Positions 38,140 to 47,280 are shown, numbered from the stretch's first letter. The stretch: DNA of 64,000 bases from CAVSQX01 sp963730225 (GCA_963730225.1 CAVSQX010000001.1:806001-870000), one strand, 5' to 3'. Translations and numbers: made by a program. The notes: generated by a model from the letters alone, not told the origin.

Positions 38140-39984
38140 TCAATCCAATGAGAACGATGCCTGGTACGTCTTGGAATCGAATTCCTTGGCGTTGGGCTGC
38201 TCGTCCTTGAGCAACACGAAATTCTCCAGCACCAGCACATCGATGAACGTGCCCAGGAAACATCGATATGCATCCTGCGGCGTGCAGACGATTGGCTCGC
38301 CACGAATGTTGAAGCTGGTATTGATCACCACCGGGCAGCCCGTCCGCTCGTGGAACTTCTCAATCAGTTGGTAATACCGGCCGTGGGCAACGGCATCGAC
38401 CGTCTGCACGCGCGCCGAGAAATCGACATGCGTAACCGCCGGGATAACCGAGCGCTTCACATTCAGCATGTCGATGCCGGTTAGATTTCGCATTTTCTCG
38501 ATGGCATTCGGATCTCGCTTGGATTCCTGCACCGGCGCAACCAGCAGCATGTATGGGCTGTCTATGTTCGCCGGCAATTCGAAATACTCCGCGGCATGCT
38601 CCCGCAGCACCGACGGCGCAAACGGCCGAAACGATTCGCGGAATTTGATTTTCAGGTTCATCACCTGCTGCATTTTTTCCGATCTCGGATCCCCCAGGAT
38701 CGACCGCGCCCCCAGCGCTCGCGGGCCAAATTCCATTCGCCCGCTGAGCCACCCGATCACTTTTTCCCGGGCCATCTGATCGGCGACGAAATCGATAAGC
38801 TGCTCATCGCTATCGAAGCAGCGATAGCGGGCTCCGGAGGACTCCAGAAACGGGCGGATATCCGCATCGCCAAACCGCGGCCCCAAACACGAAGCCTGCT
38901 GCGAATCGCTTTTCTCAACCTTGCGCGGCTGCGAAAGAACGTGATGCCACACCAGTTGTGCCGCGCCCGACGCCCCGCCCGCATCGCCCGCGGCCGGTTG
39001 AATCCAGATGTTCTCGAATGGCCCTTCCCGAAGAATCCGCCCGTTGCCCACGCAGTTCAGCGCCACGCCGCCCGCCATCACCAGGTTCTTCATTCCCGTC
39101 ACCTTGTGCAGATGCCGCGCCGCTCGAAGCATCGCCTCTTCGCAAACCGCCTGTATCGACGCGGCCAGATCCATTTCGCGCTGCGTGACCCGCGTCTCCG
39201 GCTTGCGCGGAGGCGCACCGAATAGCTTATGGAACTTCTCGCTGGTCATCGTCATGCCCTGGCAGTAATTGAAGTACGACATGTCCATCCAGAACGAGCC
39301 GTCTTCGTGCAGCGAGACCAGATTTTGCAGAATCAAATCCTTGAACCGCGGCTCGCCGTACGGAGCCAGGCCCATGACTTTGTATTCACCGCTGTTGACG
39401 CGAAAGCCGGTGTAATACGTGAACGCGCTGTACAGCAATCCCAGCGAATGGGGAAAGCGAATTTCGTGCGTGAGCGCGATGCGATTGCCGCGGCCGAATC
39501 CCAGCGTCGTCGTCGACCATTCCCCCACCCCGTCCAGCGTCAGAATCGCCGCCTCTTCAAACGGCGATGGAAAAAACGCGCTGGCGGCGTGCGATTCGTG
39601 ATGATCCGCAAACGCATATCGGCCCGAATACTGGTTCCGCAAGGCGCGATCCATCTCCCGCGGAAGATGCAACTTGCTTTGCAGCCAGTTGGGCAGCGCG
39701 TTCAGGTACGATCGGAACCCCGACGGAGCAAAGGCCACGTAGGTTTCAATCAGCCGATTAAATTTCGCCCGCGGTTTGTCGTAGAACGCCACATAATCCA
39801 GATCCGCCGGCGTCAGCTTGCCTTCGCTCAGGCAGTAATCGACCGCATGCGCGGGGAAACGATGATCGTGCTTCTTGCGCGAGAATCGTTCCTCCTGAGC
39901 CGCAGCCACAATTCGCCCGTCCACCACCAACGCGGCGGCGGAATCGTGGTAGAAGGCCGAGATGCCAAGGATTCGCGTCGACAT
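38140..39984 (-). CDS. Carbamoyltransferase (NodU/CmcH family)
   Basis: 614 aa; transfers the carbamoyl group of carbamoyl phosphate to a hydroxyl of a secondary product or glycan. N-terminal ASKHA-like domain: ILGISAFYHDSAAALVVDGR, QEERFSRKKHDHRFP, ADHHESHAASAFFPSPFEEA and LTLDGVGEWSTTTLG. C-terminal Carbam_trans_C: GWLSGRMEFGPRALGARSIL and INTSFNIRGEPIVCTPQDAY. All conserved blocks are present. First gene of a three-gene module with the small membrane protein and the SGNH hydrolase. Substrate unknown. Confidence 0.93.
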   Translation of the reverse strand: MSTRILGISAFYHDSAAALVVDGRIVAAAQEERFSRKKHDHRFPAHAVDYCLSEGKLTPADLDYVAFYDKPRAKFNRLIETYVAFAPSGFRSYLNALPNWLQSKLHLPREMDRALRNQYSGRYAFADHHESHAASAFFPSPFEEAAILTLDGVGEWSTTTLGFGRGNRIALTHEIRFPHSLGLLYSAFTYYTGFRVNSGEYKVMGLAPYGEPRFKDLILQNLVSLHEDGSFWMDMSYFNYCQGMTMTSEKFHKLFGAPPRKPETRVTQREMDLAASIQAVCEEAMLRAARHLHKVTGMKNLVMAGGVALNCVGNGRILREGPFENIWIQPAAGDAGGASGAAQLVWHHVLSQPRKVEKSDSQQASCLGPRFGDADIRPFLESSGARYRCFDSDEQLIDFVADQMAREKVIGWLSGRMEFGPRALGARSILGDPRSEKMQQVMNLKIKFRESFRPFAPSVLREHAAEYFELPANIDSPYMLLVAPVQESKRDPNAIEKMRNLTGIDMLNVKRSVIPAVTHVDFSARVQTVDAVAHGRYYQLIEKFHERTGCPVVINTSFNIRGEPIVCTPQDAYRCFLGTFIDVLVLENFVLLKDEQPNAKEFDSKTYQASFSLD

Positions 39985-39998
39985 GGTTGGGTGAAGGA

Positions 39999-40754
39999 TT
40001 AGATCTGAGCCGAATCCAGCGAGTTCTTATCGACATTGATGCCGCACTCGATTTTGCCGCTGCCCGACCATCGGCCCGCGCGCGCGTCCTCGCCGATCTG
40101 AATCGGCCGCGTGCAACTCAGCGGGTTGCACCCGATCGATGCGTATCCCTTGTCGAACAGCGGATGGTACGGCAGATCGTGCTTCTTCAAATACGCATGG
40201 ATGTCGCGCCGGCCCATGTTGAGCAACGGCGAAACGGCGTAGCAATTGTATCGCCGATCCAATTCCACGAACTCGATCGCTTCGCGAATCTTGGTCTGAT
40301 CTCGGCGGATGCCGCGCAGCCACGCCTTGGGTTTCAATTCCAGCATCGCACGCAGCATCGGCTCATTCTTGTTGGCCGCGCAGCAGGCGTCGCGGTCCTT
40401 TCGATAGGCCGGATTGTCTTCGCCGGCATGATGCAGCCAGGCAATCGGATCGTTCTTCGTGCGATACGTCCAGACATTGAGATTCAACCGAAGCCGCAGC
40501 TGTTCCAGGAACGAATGAGTTTCGGCAAACAGATAGCCGGTGTCGACGAAGATGACTTTGATGTCCGGCACAAACTGCGTCGTCATGTGCAACATGACCG
40601 CCGATTCCGCGCCGAATGAAGACGACACCACCAAATCCGCCCGGCCAAAATGGTTGACCGCCCATTCGGTTATCTTTACCGGATCGAGCGTCTGGAAACT
40701 CGAATTCAGCGTTTCGAGATTCAGCTCCTGAGATTGTGAAACCGTCGTCTGCAT
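39999..40754 (-). CDS. cysH: Phosphoadenylyl/adenylyl-sulfate reductase
   Basis: About 251 aa from the ATG at 40754 (an in-frame ATG at 40781 would overlap the PHP gene by 14 bases). PP-loop SSSFGAESAVML, VDTGYLFAETHSF, RRDQTKIREAIEF and the catalytic Cys in KIECGIN. The double Cys in DACCAANK and the second pair in SIGCNPLSCTRPI are the ligands of an APS-reductase-type [4Fe-4S] cluster, but the second pair is spaced CX4C instead of the usual CX2C. With cysC nearby, PAPS may also be used; PAP is then the by-product. Confidence 0.9.
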   Translation of the reverse strand: MQTTVSQSQELNLETLNSSFQTLDPVKITEWAVNHFGRADLVVSSSFGAESAVMLHMTTQFVPDIKVIFVDTGYLFAETHSFLEQLRLRLNLNVWTYRTKNDPIAWLHHAGEDNPAYRKDRDACCAANKNEPMLRAMLELKPKAWLRGIRRDQTKIREAIEFVELDRRYNCYAVSPLLNMGRRDIHAYLKKHDLPYHPLFDKGYASIGCNPLSCTRPIQIGEDARAGRWSGSGKIECGINVDKNSLDSAQI

Positions 40755-40767
40755 GGCTGCCACGCGC

Positions 40768-41634
40768 TCACCGGTTGGCATGAAGCGATTGAAGTTGCTC
40801 GCTCAGCCGATCGAACATTTCCCGCGGAATTTTTCGGCCGTTGGCCGTGCCCAAATCGATATCCTTTTTGTTCCCGCCGTGAAAATCACTGCCGCCGGTA
40901 CACAGCAGATTATAGCGCCTTGCCAGCCCAGTGCACTTTTCCACCCAGGCAGCGTCGTGATCGCTGTGAATCGTTTCGATGCCCGCCAGGCCCAGATCCA
41001 CCAGGTCCTTCACAATGCGGTCCAGTTGAGCGTCATTCTGCGTGCGAAGCTGAATCGGATGAGCCAGCACCGACAAACCGCCCGATTCACGAATCATCTC
41101 CAGCGCCCGCCGCGGCGTCAGCCGTTCCTTGTCAAAATACGCCGGCGCACCCTGTCCTATGTATTTATCGAACGCCTGTTTGATCGAGTTGACATATCCC
41201 TTGCGAAAAAGGATCGCCGCCAGTTGCGGCCGCCCCAGCACCACGCCCTTCGCCTCCGCTTCCCATTCCTCCATGGAAACCGCCACGCCCATTTCATTGA
41301 GCTTGGCAACGATGCGCGGGTTGCGATTATCGCGCCCGGCGATCAATTGATCGGTCATGTTCGTCAGCGTCCGGCTTTGCGGATCGACGCCATATCCCAG
41401 AATATGCATCGTGCCCGGATGCGGATATTCCGCGCTGATCTCGATGCCAGCGAGAAAATCGAGGCCGAGTTTTTTCGCTTCGGTTTCCGCCTCGGCGATT
41501 CCGCCGATGGTGTCGTGATCCGTCAGCGCCAGCGCGCTGAGATTGTTGCGCACCGCCAAACGAATCACCTCCGCCGGCGCAAGCGTGCCGTCGGAGGCTG
41601 TGGAGTGGCAATGAAGATCAACAAATTGCGACAT
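40768..41634 (-). CDS. PHP-domain phosphoesterase (YciV/nucleoside 3',5'-bisphosphate phosphatase type)
   Basis: About 288 aa from the ATG at 41634 (41655 also possible). PHP metal ligands: FVDLHCHSTASDG, LALTDHDTIGG, FLAGIEISAEY, GGLSVLAHPIQLR and LLCTGGSDFHGGNK. Family members hydrolyse pAp and short RNA 5' ends. Between cysC and cysH its likely job is to remove the pAp made by PAPS reduction (inference from context). Confidence 0.88.
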   Translation of the reverse strand: MSQFVDLHCHSTASDGTLAPAEVIRLAVRNNLSALALTDHDTIGGIAEAETEAKKLGLDFLAGIEISAEYPHPGTMHILGYGVDPQSRTLTNMTDQLIAGRDNRNPRIVAKLNEMGVAVSMEEWEAEAKGVVLGRPQLAAILFRKGYVNSIKQAFDKYIGQGAPAYFDKERLTPRRALEMIRESGGLSVLAHPIQLRTQNDAQLDRIVKDLVDLGLAGIETIHSDHDAAWVEKCTGLARRYNLLCTGGSDFHGGNKKDIDLGTANGRKIPREMFDRLSEQLQSLHANR

Positions 41635-41641
41635 GAATTTT

Positions 41642-41714
41642 GCCACGAATTGCACGAATCGACACGAAGGGATAAATCTAATTCTGATTCGTGTCCATTA
41701 GTGCCATTCGCGGC
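41642..41714. repeat. Intergenic palindromic repeat of the CACGAAT family
   Basis: Left arm with CCACGAATTGCACGAATC and GACACGAA (from 41642). Right arm GATTCGTGTCCATTAGTGCC followed by ATTCGCGGC is its imperfect reverse complement. Lies between cysC and the PHP gene. The same family occurs at 59174-59242. Confidence 0.6.
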
Positions 41715-41725
41715 CGCCTTTTGAT

Positions 41726-42349
41726 TCAAGCGGTGAGGTATCCGCCTTTCTCCAGGTACGCCAGAATCTGTTTCGCCGATTCCTCCGCCGACTGCTTTTC
41801 CGTTTCGATCAGAATCTCGGGCTTCTCCGGCGCTTCATACGGATCGTCGATCCCCGTAAATCCCTTGAGCTGCCCCGCCCGGGCTTTCTTGTACAGCCCC
41901 TTCGGATCGCGCTTTTCCGCTTCGGCCAGCGACGTGTGCACATACACCTCAATAAACTCGCCCGCTTTGCAGCCCGCCCGAACGGCATCGCGGTCTTTTT
42001 TGTACGGGCTGATGAAGCTGGTGATGGCGATCACGCCGGCGTCGGCGAAAAGCTTGGCGACTTCGCCGATTCGGCGAATGTTCTCCGCCCGATCCTCGGC
42101 CGAGAAGCCCAGATTCTTATTCAATCCCATGCGGATATTGTCGCCGTCCAGGCGATACGCATGTCGGTGCTGATGCAGCAGCATCTGCTCGAGAATCACC
42201 GCAATCGTGCTTTTCCCCGAAGCCGAAAGGCCGGTCATCCAAACGGTGACGCCCTTCTGGTTCAGCAGCTTTTGCCGCTCCTCGCGCGTCACGGAACCCG
42301 CGTGCCAGGTAACGTTGGTTGCTTTCTGCTCGGCCATTTGCGTTTTCAC
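41726..42349 (-). CDS. cysC: Adenylyl-sulfate (APS) kinase
   Basis: 207 aa; ATP + APS gives PAPS. Walker A GLSASGKSTIAVILEQ, RLDGDNIRMGLNKNLGFSAE, the lid SFISPYKKDRDAVR, and KGFTGIDDPYEAPEKPEI are all typical. Same strand as cysK, PHP and cysH. No ATP sulfurylase is in the window. Confidence 0.95.
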   Translation of the reverse strand: MKTQMAEQKATNVTWHAGSVTREERQKLLNQKGVTVWMTGLSASGKSTIAVILEQMLLHQHRHAYRLDGDNIRMGLNKNLGFSAEDRAENIRRIGEVAKLFADAGVIAITSFISPYKKDRDAVRAGCKAGEFIEVYVHTSLAEAEKRDPKGLYKKARAGQLKGFTGIDDPYEAPEKPEILIETEKQSAEESAKQILAYLEKGGYLTA

Positions 42350-42363
42350 CTTAAAAAAAATTT

Positions 42364-42455
42364 ACCACAGAGGCACAGAGGCACAGAGGCACAGAGAAGG
42401 CGAAGAAAGAGAATTCTTCTTTTGCATTCTCTCTGTGTCTCTGTGCCTCTGTGGT
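42364..42455. repeat. Long palindromic repeat of the CACAGAGG family
   Basis: Left arm: ACCACAG followed by direct copies of AGGCACAG (42364-42396). Right arm with TCTGTGTCTCTGTGCCTCTG then TGGT (42429-42455) is the reverse complement. It fills the cysK-cysC gap and should form a strong RNA hairpin. Sequences of this type are scattered between genes in many environmental genomes. Confidence 0.7.
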
Positions 42456-42457
42456 TA

Positions 42458-43420
42458 CTATTCCTCTTCAAACAGCGGCGTGCTCAAATACCTCTCCCCG
42501 AAACTACACATAATCGTCACAATCATTTTTCCCTTATTCTCCGGCCTCGCCGCCACCTTCGCCGCCGCCGCGATATTCCCGCCGGAGCTGATGCCACCGA
42601 AGATTCCTTCCTCCTTGGCCAACCTTCGAGCATAGACAAACGCCTCGTCATCGGTGATCTGCATCACTTCGTCGACGATATTCATGTGCAGATTGTCCGG
42701 CACAAAACCCGCTCCGATCCCCTGAATCTTATGCCTTCCCGGCTTAATCGGCTCGTGCTTCATCGTCTGCGTGATGACCGGCGACGTCACCGGCTCCACC
42801 GCGATCGCCTTGAAGCTCGGCTTGCGCGGCTTGATGACTTCCGACACTCCGGTGATCGTTCCGCCCGTGCCAACGCCCGAAACCAGAATATCCACCTGCC
42901 CCTGCGTGTCCTGCCAGATTTCCTCCGCCGTCGTGCGGCGGTGAATTTCCGGATTCGCCGGGTTCTTGAACTGCTGCGGCATAAAACTCTTCTTGTGCTC
43001 CGTCAATATCGCTTCCGCCTTCTGAATCGAGCCGCGCATTCCATCGGCCGCCGGCGTGAGCACGACATCCGCGCCCAGCGCCTTGAGAAGCCGCCGCCGC
43101 TCGATGCTCATGCTCTCGGGCATCGTCAGAATCAGCTTGTAACCCTTGGCCGCGCACACGAACGCCAGCGCGATGCCGGTGTTGCCGCTGGTCGGCTCGA
43201 CGATCACGGTGTTCTTGTCGATTTCACCCGACTTCTCCGCCGCCTCGATCATCGCCAGCCCGATGCGGTCCTTCACGCTGGAAAGCGGATTGAAGAATTC
43301 GCACTTGGCCAGCACCGTCGCCCCGCCGGGCGGAATGATGCGATTGATCCGCACCAGCGGCGTGCCGCCGATCGTCTCGGTGATGTCGTTGAAAATTCGT
43401 CCCTGCGGTTTCAGTGGCAT
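42458..43420 (-). CDS. cysK: Cysteine synthase A (O-acetylserine sulfhydrylase)
   Basis: 320 aa PLP enzyme. The start at 43420 is fixed by AGGAG just upstream and by the family-typical opening IFNDITETIGGTPLVRINRI. PLP Lys in FFNPLSSVKDRIGLAM, substrate loop PTSGNTGIALAF, phosphate loop VSGVGTGGTITGV, and GISSGGNIAAA at the end. Normal length. A second, CysM-like synthase lies 3.8 kb upstream in the same cluster. Confidence 0.94.
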   Translation of the reverse strand: MPLKPQGRIFNDITETIGGTPLVRINRIIPPGGATVLAKCEFFNPLSSVKDRIGLAMIEAAEKSGEIDKNTVIVEPTSGNTGIALAFVCAAKGYKLILTMPESMSIERRRLLKALGADVVLTPAADGMRGSIQKAEAILTEHKKSFMPQQFKNPANPEIHRRTTAEEIWQDTQGQVDILVSGVGTGGTITGVSEVIKPRKPSFKAIAVEPVTSPVITQTMKHEPIKPGRHKIQGIGAGFVPDNLHMNIVDEVMQITDDEAFVYARRLAKEEGIFGGISSGGNIAAAAKVAARPENKGKMIVTIMCSFGERYLSTPLFEEE

Positions 43421-43478
43421 AAGGTCTCCTGTCGCCCGACAGGTTAGCGGTTTGGGGTCATCAGCGAAAGTGCCGTCA

Positions 43479-44192
43479 CTACATCGCCGGTCGTGTTCCG
43501 GCGGGCTGGGCATCGGTATCTATTTTCACCTGAATTTTCGCCCATTCCAGAAAGCCCTCGGGCGCGTTTCGCACACCGTCGAAGCTGGCTTTGAAGAAAT
43601 TGTGAATGTCCCGCCAATTGCGGATTCCAGCCAGATCGGCCCCGCTCAAATCGCTCTCCCTCAAATCGGCTCTGAACAGATTCGCCTCGCTCAGATCGGC
43701 GTTCTCCAGATTGGTGAATACCAAATCGGCATCGGCCAGATTCGCACGATGCAGATGGGCCTCGCGCATGTCGGCGCTGCTGAAAATGGCGCGGCGCAGA
43801 TTTGCTTCGTCGAGACGCACGTTCTGCAAAAAAGCATCCGATACATCCACCCCAACCAGCGAAACGTGGTCATCATTGAGCTGCGACAACGCTTCGATCC
43901 GACCACCATTGCCGCCTTTGCCCTGCGCGGTGTTGATCACCTGCCACGCCTGATAGTGCCGAGCCTGGGTTCGCTGGCCGGTTTCAGCGAAGTAAAAAAT
44001 CACCGCGATCAAAATCGAAAATCGCCCCGCATATTCCAGCACCTCCAGCAGCGACCAACGGCTCAGCAAAAACGCGCACCACTGAAAGATCCATTCGCAA
44101 TACAGCAGCGGAACAAAAATCGGATGGAACGCTTTGCGGCGGAACTCCGCCCACGGCTCCGGCCGGGGAAATTCCTTCACGACTAATGGCAT
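43479..44192 (-). CDS. Pentapeptide-repeat membrane protein
   Basis: About 237 aa from the ATG at 44192. The N-terminal half has hydrophobic stretches (FHPIFVPLLYCEWIFQWCAF and a second around FSILIAVIFYFAETG). The C-terminal half is an A(D/N)LXX pentapeptide helix: LDEANLRRAIF, HLHRANLADADLVFTNLENA and DLSEANLFRADLRESDLSGA. Sits 7 bases after the rhodanese stop. Function unknown. The two-part plan (membrane plus pentapeptide) is common in Planctomycetota. Confidence 0.8.
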   Translation of the reverse strand: MPLVVKEFPRPEPWAEFRRKAFHPIFVPLLYCEWIFQWCAFLLSRWSLLEVLEYAGRFSILIAVIFYFAETGQRTQARHYQAWQVINTAQGKGGNGGRIEALSQLNDDHVSLVGVDVSDAFLQNVRLDEANLRRAIFSSADMREAHLHRANLADADLVFTNLENADLSEANLFRADLRESDLSGADLAGIRNWRDIHNFFKASFDGVRNAPEGFLEWAKIQVKIDTDAQPAGTRPAM

Positions 44193-44199
44193 ACGCCGC

Positions 44200-45081
44200 T
44201 CACTTGCACGCAACGTTAGCCATCGCCGGCGGAGCTTCGCCGACCGTGATCGGGGCTCCAACCAGATTCCCCCATTCCGTCCAGCTTCCGTCGTAATTCT
44301 TCACGTTCTTGGCGCCCAGAAGATATTTGAACACGAACCACGTGTGGCTGCTCCGCTCGCCGATGCGGCAGTAGGCGATGGTGGGTTTGCTGAAATCGAC
44401 CCCGGCGTCGCCGTAAAGCTTCCGCAGTTCGTCGGCGGTTTTGAATGTGCCATCCTCATTGACCGCCTTGGCCCAGGGAATGTTCCGCGCCCCGGGAATG
44501 TGCCCGGCTCGCTGCGCCGTTTCCGGCAGTCCGGGCGGCGCGATGATTTTGCCGGTGAATTCATCCGGCGAGCGCACATCCACCAGATTCACCGTTCCAC
44601 GCTCCAGAATCTCCTCGACTTCCCGGCGGTAGGCCCGAACCGATTCATCGCTGGCCGGAATCTGATAACTGCTCGCCGGAAAATTCGGCTTTTCCGTAAC
44701 CAGCTCGCGCTTTTCCAGCTCCCATTTCTTCCGTCCGCCGTTCATCAGCCGGACATCCTTATGGCCATGATATTTGTATTGCCACAACGCCCACGCCGCG
44801 AACCAGTTATTGTTGTCGCCGTACAGTATGACCGTGTCGTCATTTCCGATCCCCGCCCGGCGATTCAGTTCGGCAAACGACCGCGGATCGATGATGTCGC
44901 GCCGAACCCGATCGTTCAGATCGGTCTGCCAGTTCCAGCCGATGGCACTCTTGATGTGCCCCTTGTCGTACGACGTGGTATCGACATCCACTTCGACGAT
45001 TTTGATTTTCGGATCGTTCAAATGCTCGGCGACCCAGCCGGTGGTAACCAGCGATTCGGGATGTGAATAATCGGTGCTCAT
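44200..45081 (-). CDS. Thiosulfate sulfurtransferase (tandem rhodanese)
   Basis: 293 aa, two rhodanese domains. The N-terminal inactive domain includes DVDTTSYDKGHIKSAIGWNW and ends around LMNGGRKKWELEKRE. The C-terminal domain has LVDVRSPDEFTGKIIAPPG and the active Cys in AYCRIGERSSHTW. Shares an ATGA overlap with the JAMM peptidase upstream, so the two are coupled. A sulfane-sulfur donor for carrier thiocarboxylation or cysteine synthesis is likely. Confidence 0.92.
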   Translation of the reverse strand: MSTDYSHPESLVTTGWVAEHLNDPKIKIVEVDVDTTSYDKGHIKSAIGWNWQTDLNDRVRRDIIDPRSFAELNRRAGIGNDDTVILYGDNNNWFAAWALWQYKYHGHKDVRLMNGGRKKWELEKRELVTEKPNFPASSYQIPASDESVRAYRREVEEILERGTVNLVDVRSPDEFTGKIIAPPGLPETAQRAGHIPGARNIPWAKAVNEDGTFKTADELRKLYGDAGVDFSKPTIAYCRIGERSSHTWFVFKYLLGAKNVKNYDGSWTEWGNLVGAPITVGEAPPAMANVACK

Positions 45082-45506
45082 GTGACAGCGATCTCCTGTT
45101 CGCGGAATTGTTCGGTTTGCTCATCCAACAGCCAGCAGGTCATGTCCGCTGGCTTTTTGTTCATGATAGACACGATGACATAAGAATAAAACGGCCACGC
45201 ATGCGTCCGATCGTATTCGCTGGGCCGCGCCGGATGATCCGGATGCGAATGATAAAACCCCAGCACCAGTTCCCCCCGTTCGGCGGCGCTCTTCTCCGCC
45301 GCCATCAGATCCTTCGGCGTGATTGAAAATCGGTGATACTTTTCCGATTCCTCGAATTCATTCTTCACCGACTCCAGCCGGCTGACGGTTCGGCGCTGGG
45401 CCGAATCATGCCCGTAAATAATCCCACAGCATTCATTGGGAAACGCGGCCGTGCCTTCCCGTTCGATTTGCTGGCGCAGAGTTTGGGAAAGTATCAAAAG
45501 AGTCAT
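45078..45506 (-). CDS. JAMM/MPN metallopeptidase (Mec+-like)
   Basis: About 142 aa from the ATG at 45506. JAMM motif complete: Glu in FPNECCGIIYG, then FYHSHPDHPARPSEYDRTHA (HxHP...SxxD). Bacterial relatives cut the C-terminus of ubiquitin-like sulfur carriers; in the CysO/CysM pathway the equivalent enzyme releases cysteine from the carrier. The context of CysM, ThiF-like E1 and rhodanese supports that role. Confidence 0.9.
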   Translation of the reverse strand: MTLLILSQTLRQQIEREGTAAFPNECCGIIYGHDSAQRRTVSRLESVKNEFEESEKYHRFSITPKDLMAAEKSAAERGELVLGFYHSHPDHPARPSEYDRTHAWPFYSYVIVSIMNKKPADMTCWLLDEQTEQFREQEIAVT

Positions 45507-45510
45507 CGGT

Positions 45511-45909
45511 TTATTTAAGCAGAGGAACAAACCCCGCCTGCTCGAAATGATGGTCGCCAGTCAGGGCCTGAGAAATGTTATGCTGGCGCATGATAACAAA
45601 CGAGGTACAGTCGGTGAGGGACCATTCTTTGTCCGGCCGATCAGAAAAAAGTTCCAGGGCGAGCTCGAATGTTGAATGATCCGCTTGAACGATGATGGAA
45701 TGCGGAAATTGATGGAGTTGCTCGGCAAGCTGTTTGAAAACATGCCGGTGACGCCGAGAAGCCAATCCATCGGCCACCTCAAGCAGTACCCATTCCGACG
45801 TGACAAGCGTACCCTGCCGGTCTTGCGAATATCGGCGAGCCTGCGCATGTCTTGTATCGGTTGGATTGACCAGCGAAAGGAAGTAGTGCGTATCCGCAAA
45901 TCGCTTCAT
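45511..45909 (-). CDS. PIN-domain toxin
   Basis: 132 aa. PIN acidic residues: Asp in KRFADTHYFLSLVN, Glu in LVTSEWVLLEVADG, Asp in KEWSLTDCTSFVIM, and the final Asp in QALTGDHHFEQAGF. Typical VapC-like RNase size. Overlaps the preceding gene by 4 bases, as in toxin-antitoxin pairs. Interrupts an otherwise sulfur-related gene run. Confidence 0.85.
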   Translation of the reverse strand: MKRFADTHYFLSLVNPTDTRHAQARRYSQDRQGTLVTSEWVLLEVADGLASRRHRHVFKQLAEQLHQFPHSIIVQADHSTFELALELFSDRPDKEWSLTDCTSFVIMRQHNISQALTGDHHFEQAGFVPLLK

Positions 45910-46162
45910 TGCCTGCGTTTTCGCTTAGGTGTGCCGTGAATATAGTGGTCGTGCTCTTCGGCAAAATCGGGAGGCAGACCCTCGGCCTTGCCGGCTACTT
46001 CCAACAATGCGTCCCAAATCGATTTGGCGCCCGGCGCATCTGACGTCGCTGGATGGACATCGGATGGTTGCGCGATATCGACGGTGACGGGCGTGCCGTC
46101 CGGCGCCTGTCGCGCTGATCCAGAACCACCTGCCCGTTCTTGATGTGTCCGCGATAGGTCAT
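45906..46162 (-). CDS. Probable antitoxin of the PIN pair, one frameshift
   Basis: Starts at the ATG 46162: MTYRGHIKNGQVVLD, the opening of small PIN-partner proteins. After a break within 46101-46120 (CGGCGCC…CGCGCTG) a second frame continues APDGTPVTVDIAQPSDV, SIWDALLEVAGKAEGLPPDF and AEEHDHYIHGTPKRKRRQ. Joined length about 85 aa. It probably neutralises and autoregulates the toxin. Confidence 0.65.
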
Positions 46163-46253
46163 TTTCGTTCCTGGCGCCGCAAATTATATCCGCTCGGCAC
46201 TCGATCAGCCATGGGGTTTGCCGCACATAACCCGGCAACTCAATGATACGCCC

Positions 46254-47199
46254 TCACGGCCAGTTCTCCGCTTCGCTTTGAACTTCCTCCCACCAGCGAT
46301 CCGACAAATATTTCGCCGCCGAATCGCACAATATGGTAACCACGACGGCATCCGTCGCACCGTCGGATTTTAGTTTTTCGGCAATCTTCAACGCCGCCGC
46401 GACGTTGGCCCCCGACGACGGCCCGACCAGCACGCCGTCTTCACGGGCCAACCGAAGCACGGTGCGATGGGCGTCTTCAGTGCTGATCTCGATCTGGTCA
46501 TCCTGCACGCTGCGATCGTAAATTCCCGGCACGATTGCGCTGGGCATATGCTTCATCCCTTCCAGTCCGTGCAGCGGGCCATCCGGCTGCATGGCGATGC
46601 ACTGGATTGCCGGGTTGTACTCCTTCAGCCGACGGGTCGTGCCCATGAAGGTTCCGCTGGTCCCCAGCCCGGCAACGAAATGCGTCACCTGCCCGCCGGT
46701 CTGGCTCCAAATCTCTTTGCCGGTCGTTTCGAAGTGCGCTTTCCAGTTGGCGTCGTTGTTGTATTGATCGGGATAGAAATATTTGTGCGGATCGGCGGCG
46801 AACAGTTTTTTCACGTACGCGCTGCGCGCCGTCGGTGCTTTCCGATGCATCGGTCAGAACCAGCTCCGCGCCGAACGCCATCAGCGTCTGCTTTCGCTCC
46901 GCGCTGGCATTGGCCGGCAGTGCGAGTTTCACCTTGTATCCGCGCTGGGCCGCGATCATGGCGTAGGCGATCCCCGTATTGCCGCTGGTGGCGTCGAGAA
47001 TGATTTTGTCGGGGGTCAGCAGCCCACGGCGTTCGCCGTCCAGAATCATGCTCAGGGCGGCGCGATCTTTAACACTGCCGCCGGGGTTGTACCATTCCGC
47101 TTTGGCCAGCACGCGCACCGGCGCAACACCGCCCGCAACCCGCCCCAAGCCGATCAACGGCGTATTGCCGATCAAATCGAGGACCGAAGAGGTCTTCAT
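46254..47199 (-). CDS. cysM: Cysteine synthase B / CysM-like, one frameshift
   Basis: About 315 aa when joined. The first frame from 47199: VLDLIGNTPLIGLGRVA, WYNPGGSVKDRAALSM (PLP Lys), DATSGNTGIAYAMIAAQRGY, LTDASESTDGAQ. The frame changes in 46818-46832 (GGCGCGCAGCGCG) and continues AYVKKLFAADPHKYFYPDQY, FVAGLGTSGTFMGTTRRLKE, VGPSSGANVAAALKI to a stop at 46254. The GxGTSGT loop and the GIYDRSV region resemble the CysM type that takes sulfur from a protein thiocarboxylate or thiosulfate. Confidence 0.85.
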
Positions 47200-47280
47200 T
47201 TGTAGCGATCGAGTCAGCATATCCAGAGCCATTTCCTACCAATACTACAGGAGTAATCGGCAGATATCCACCGGCCCGCT

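Noticed and set aside
42364..42455. Possible CRISPR-like array because of the AGGCACAG repeats
   Set aside because: Units are about 10 bases with no spacers and form one palindrome; no cas genes are nearby.
41936..43447. Plus-strand open frame of 503 codons
   Set aside because: Antisense to cysC and cysK, both with full catalytic motifs.
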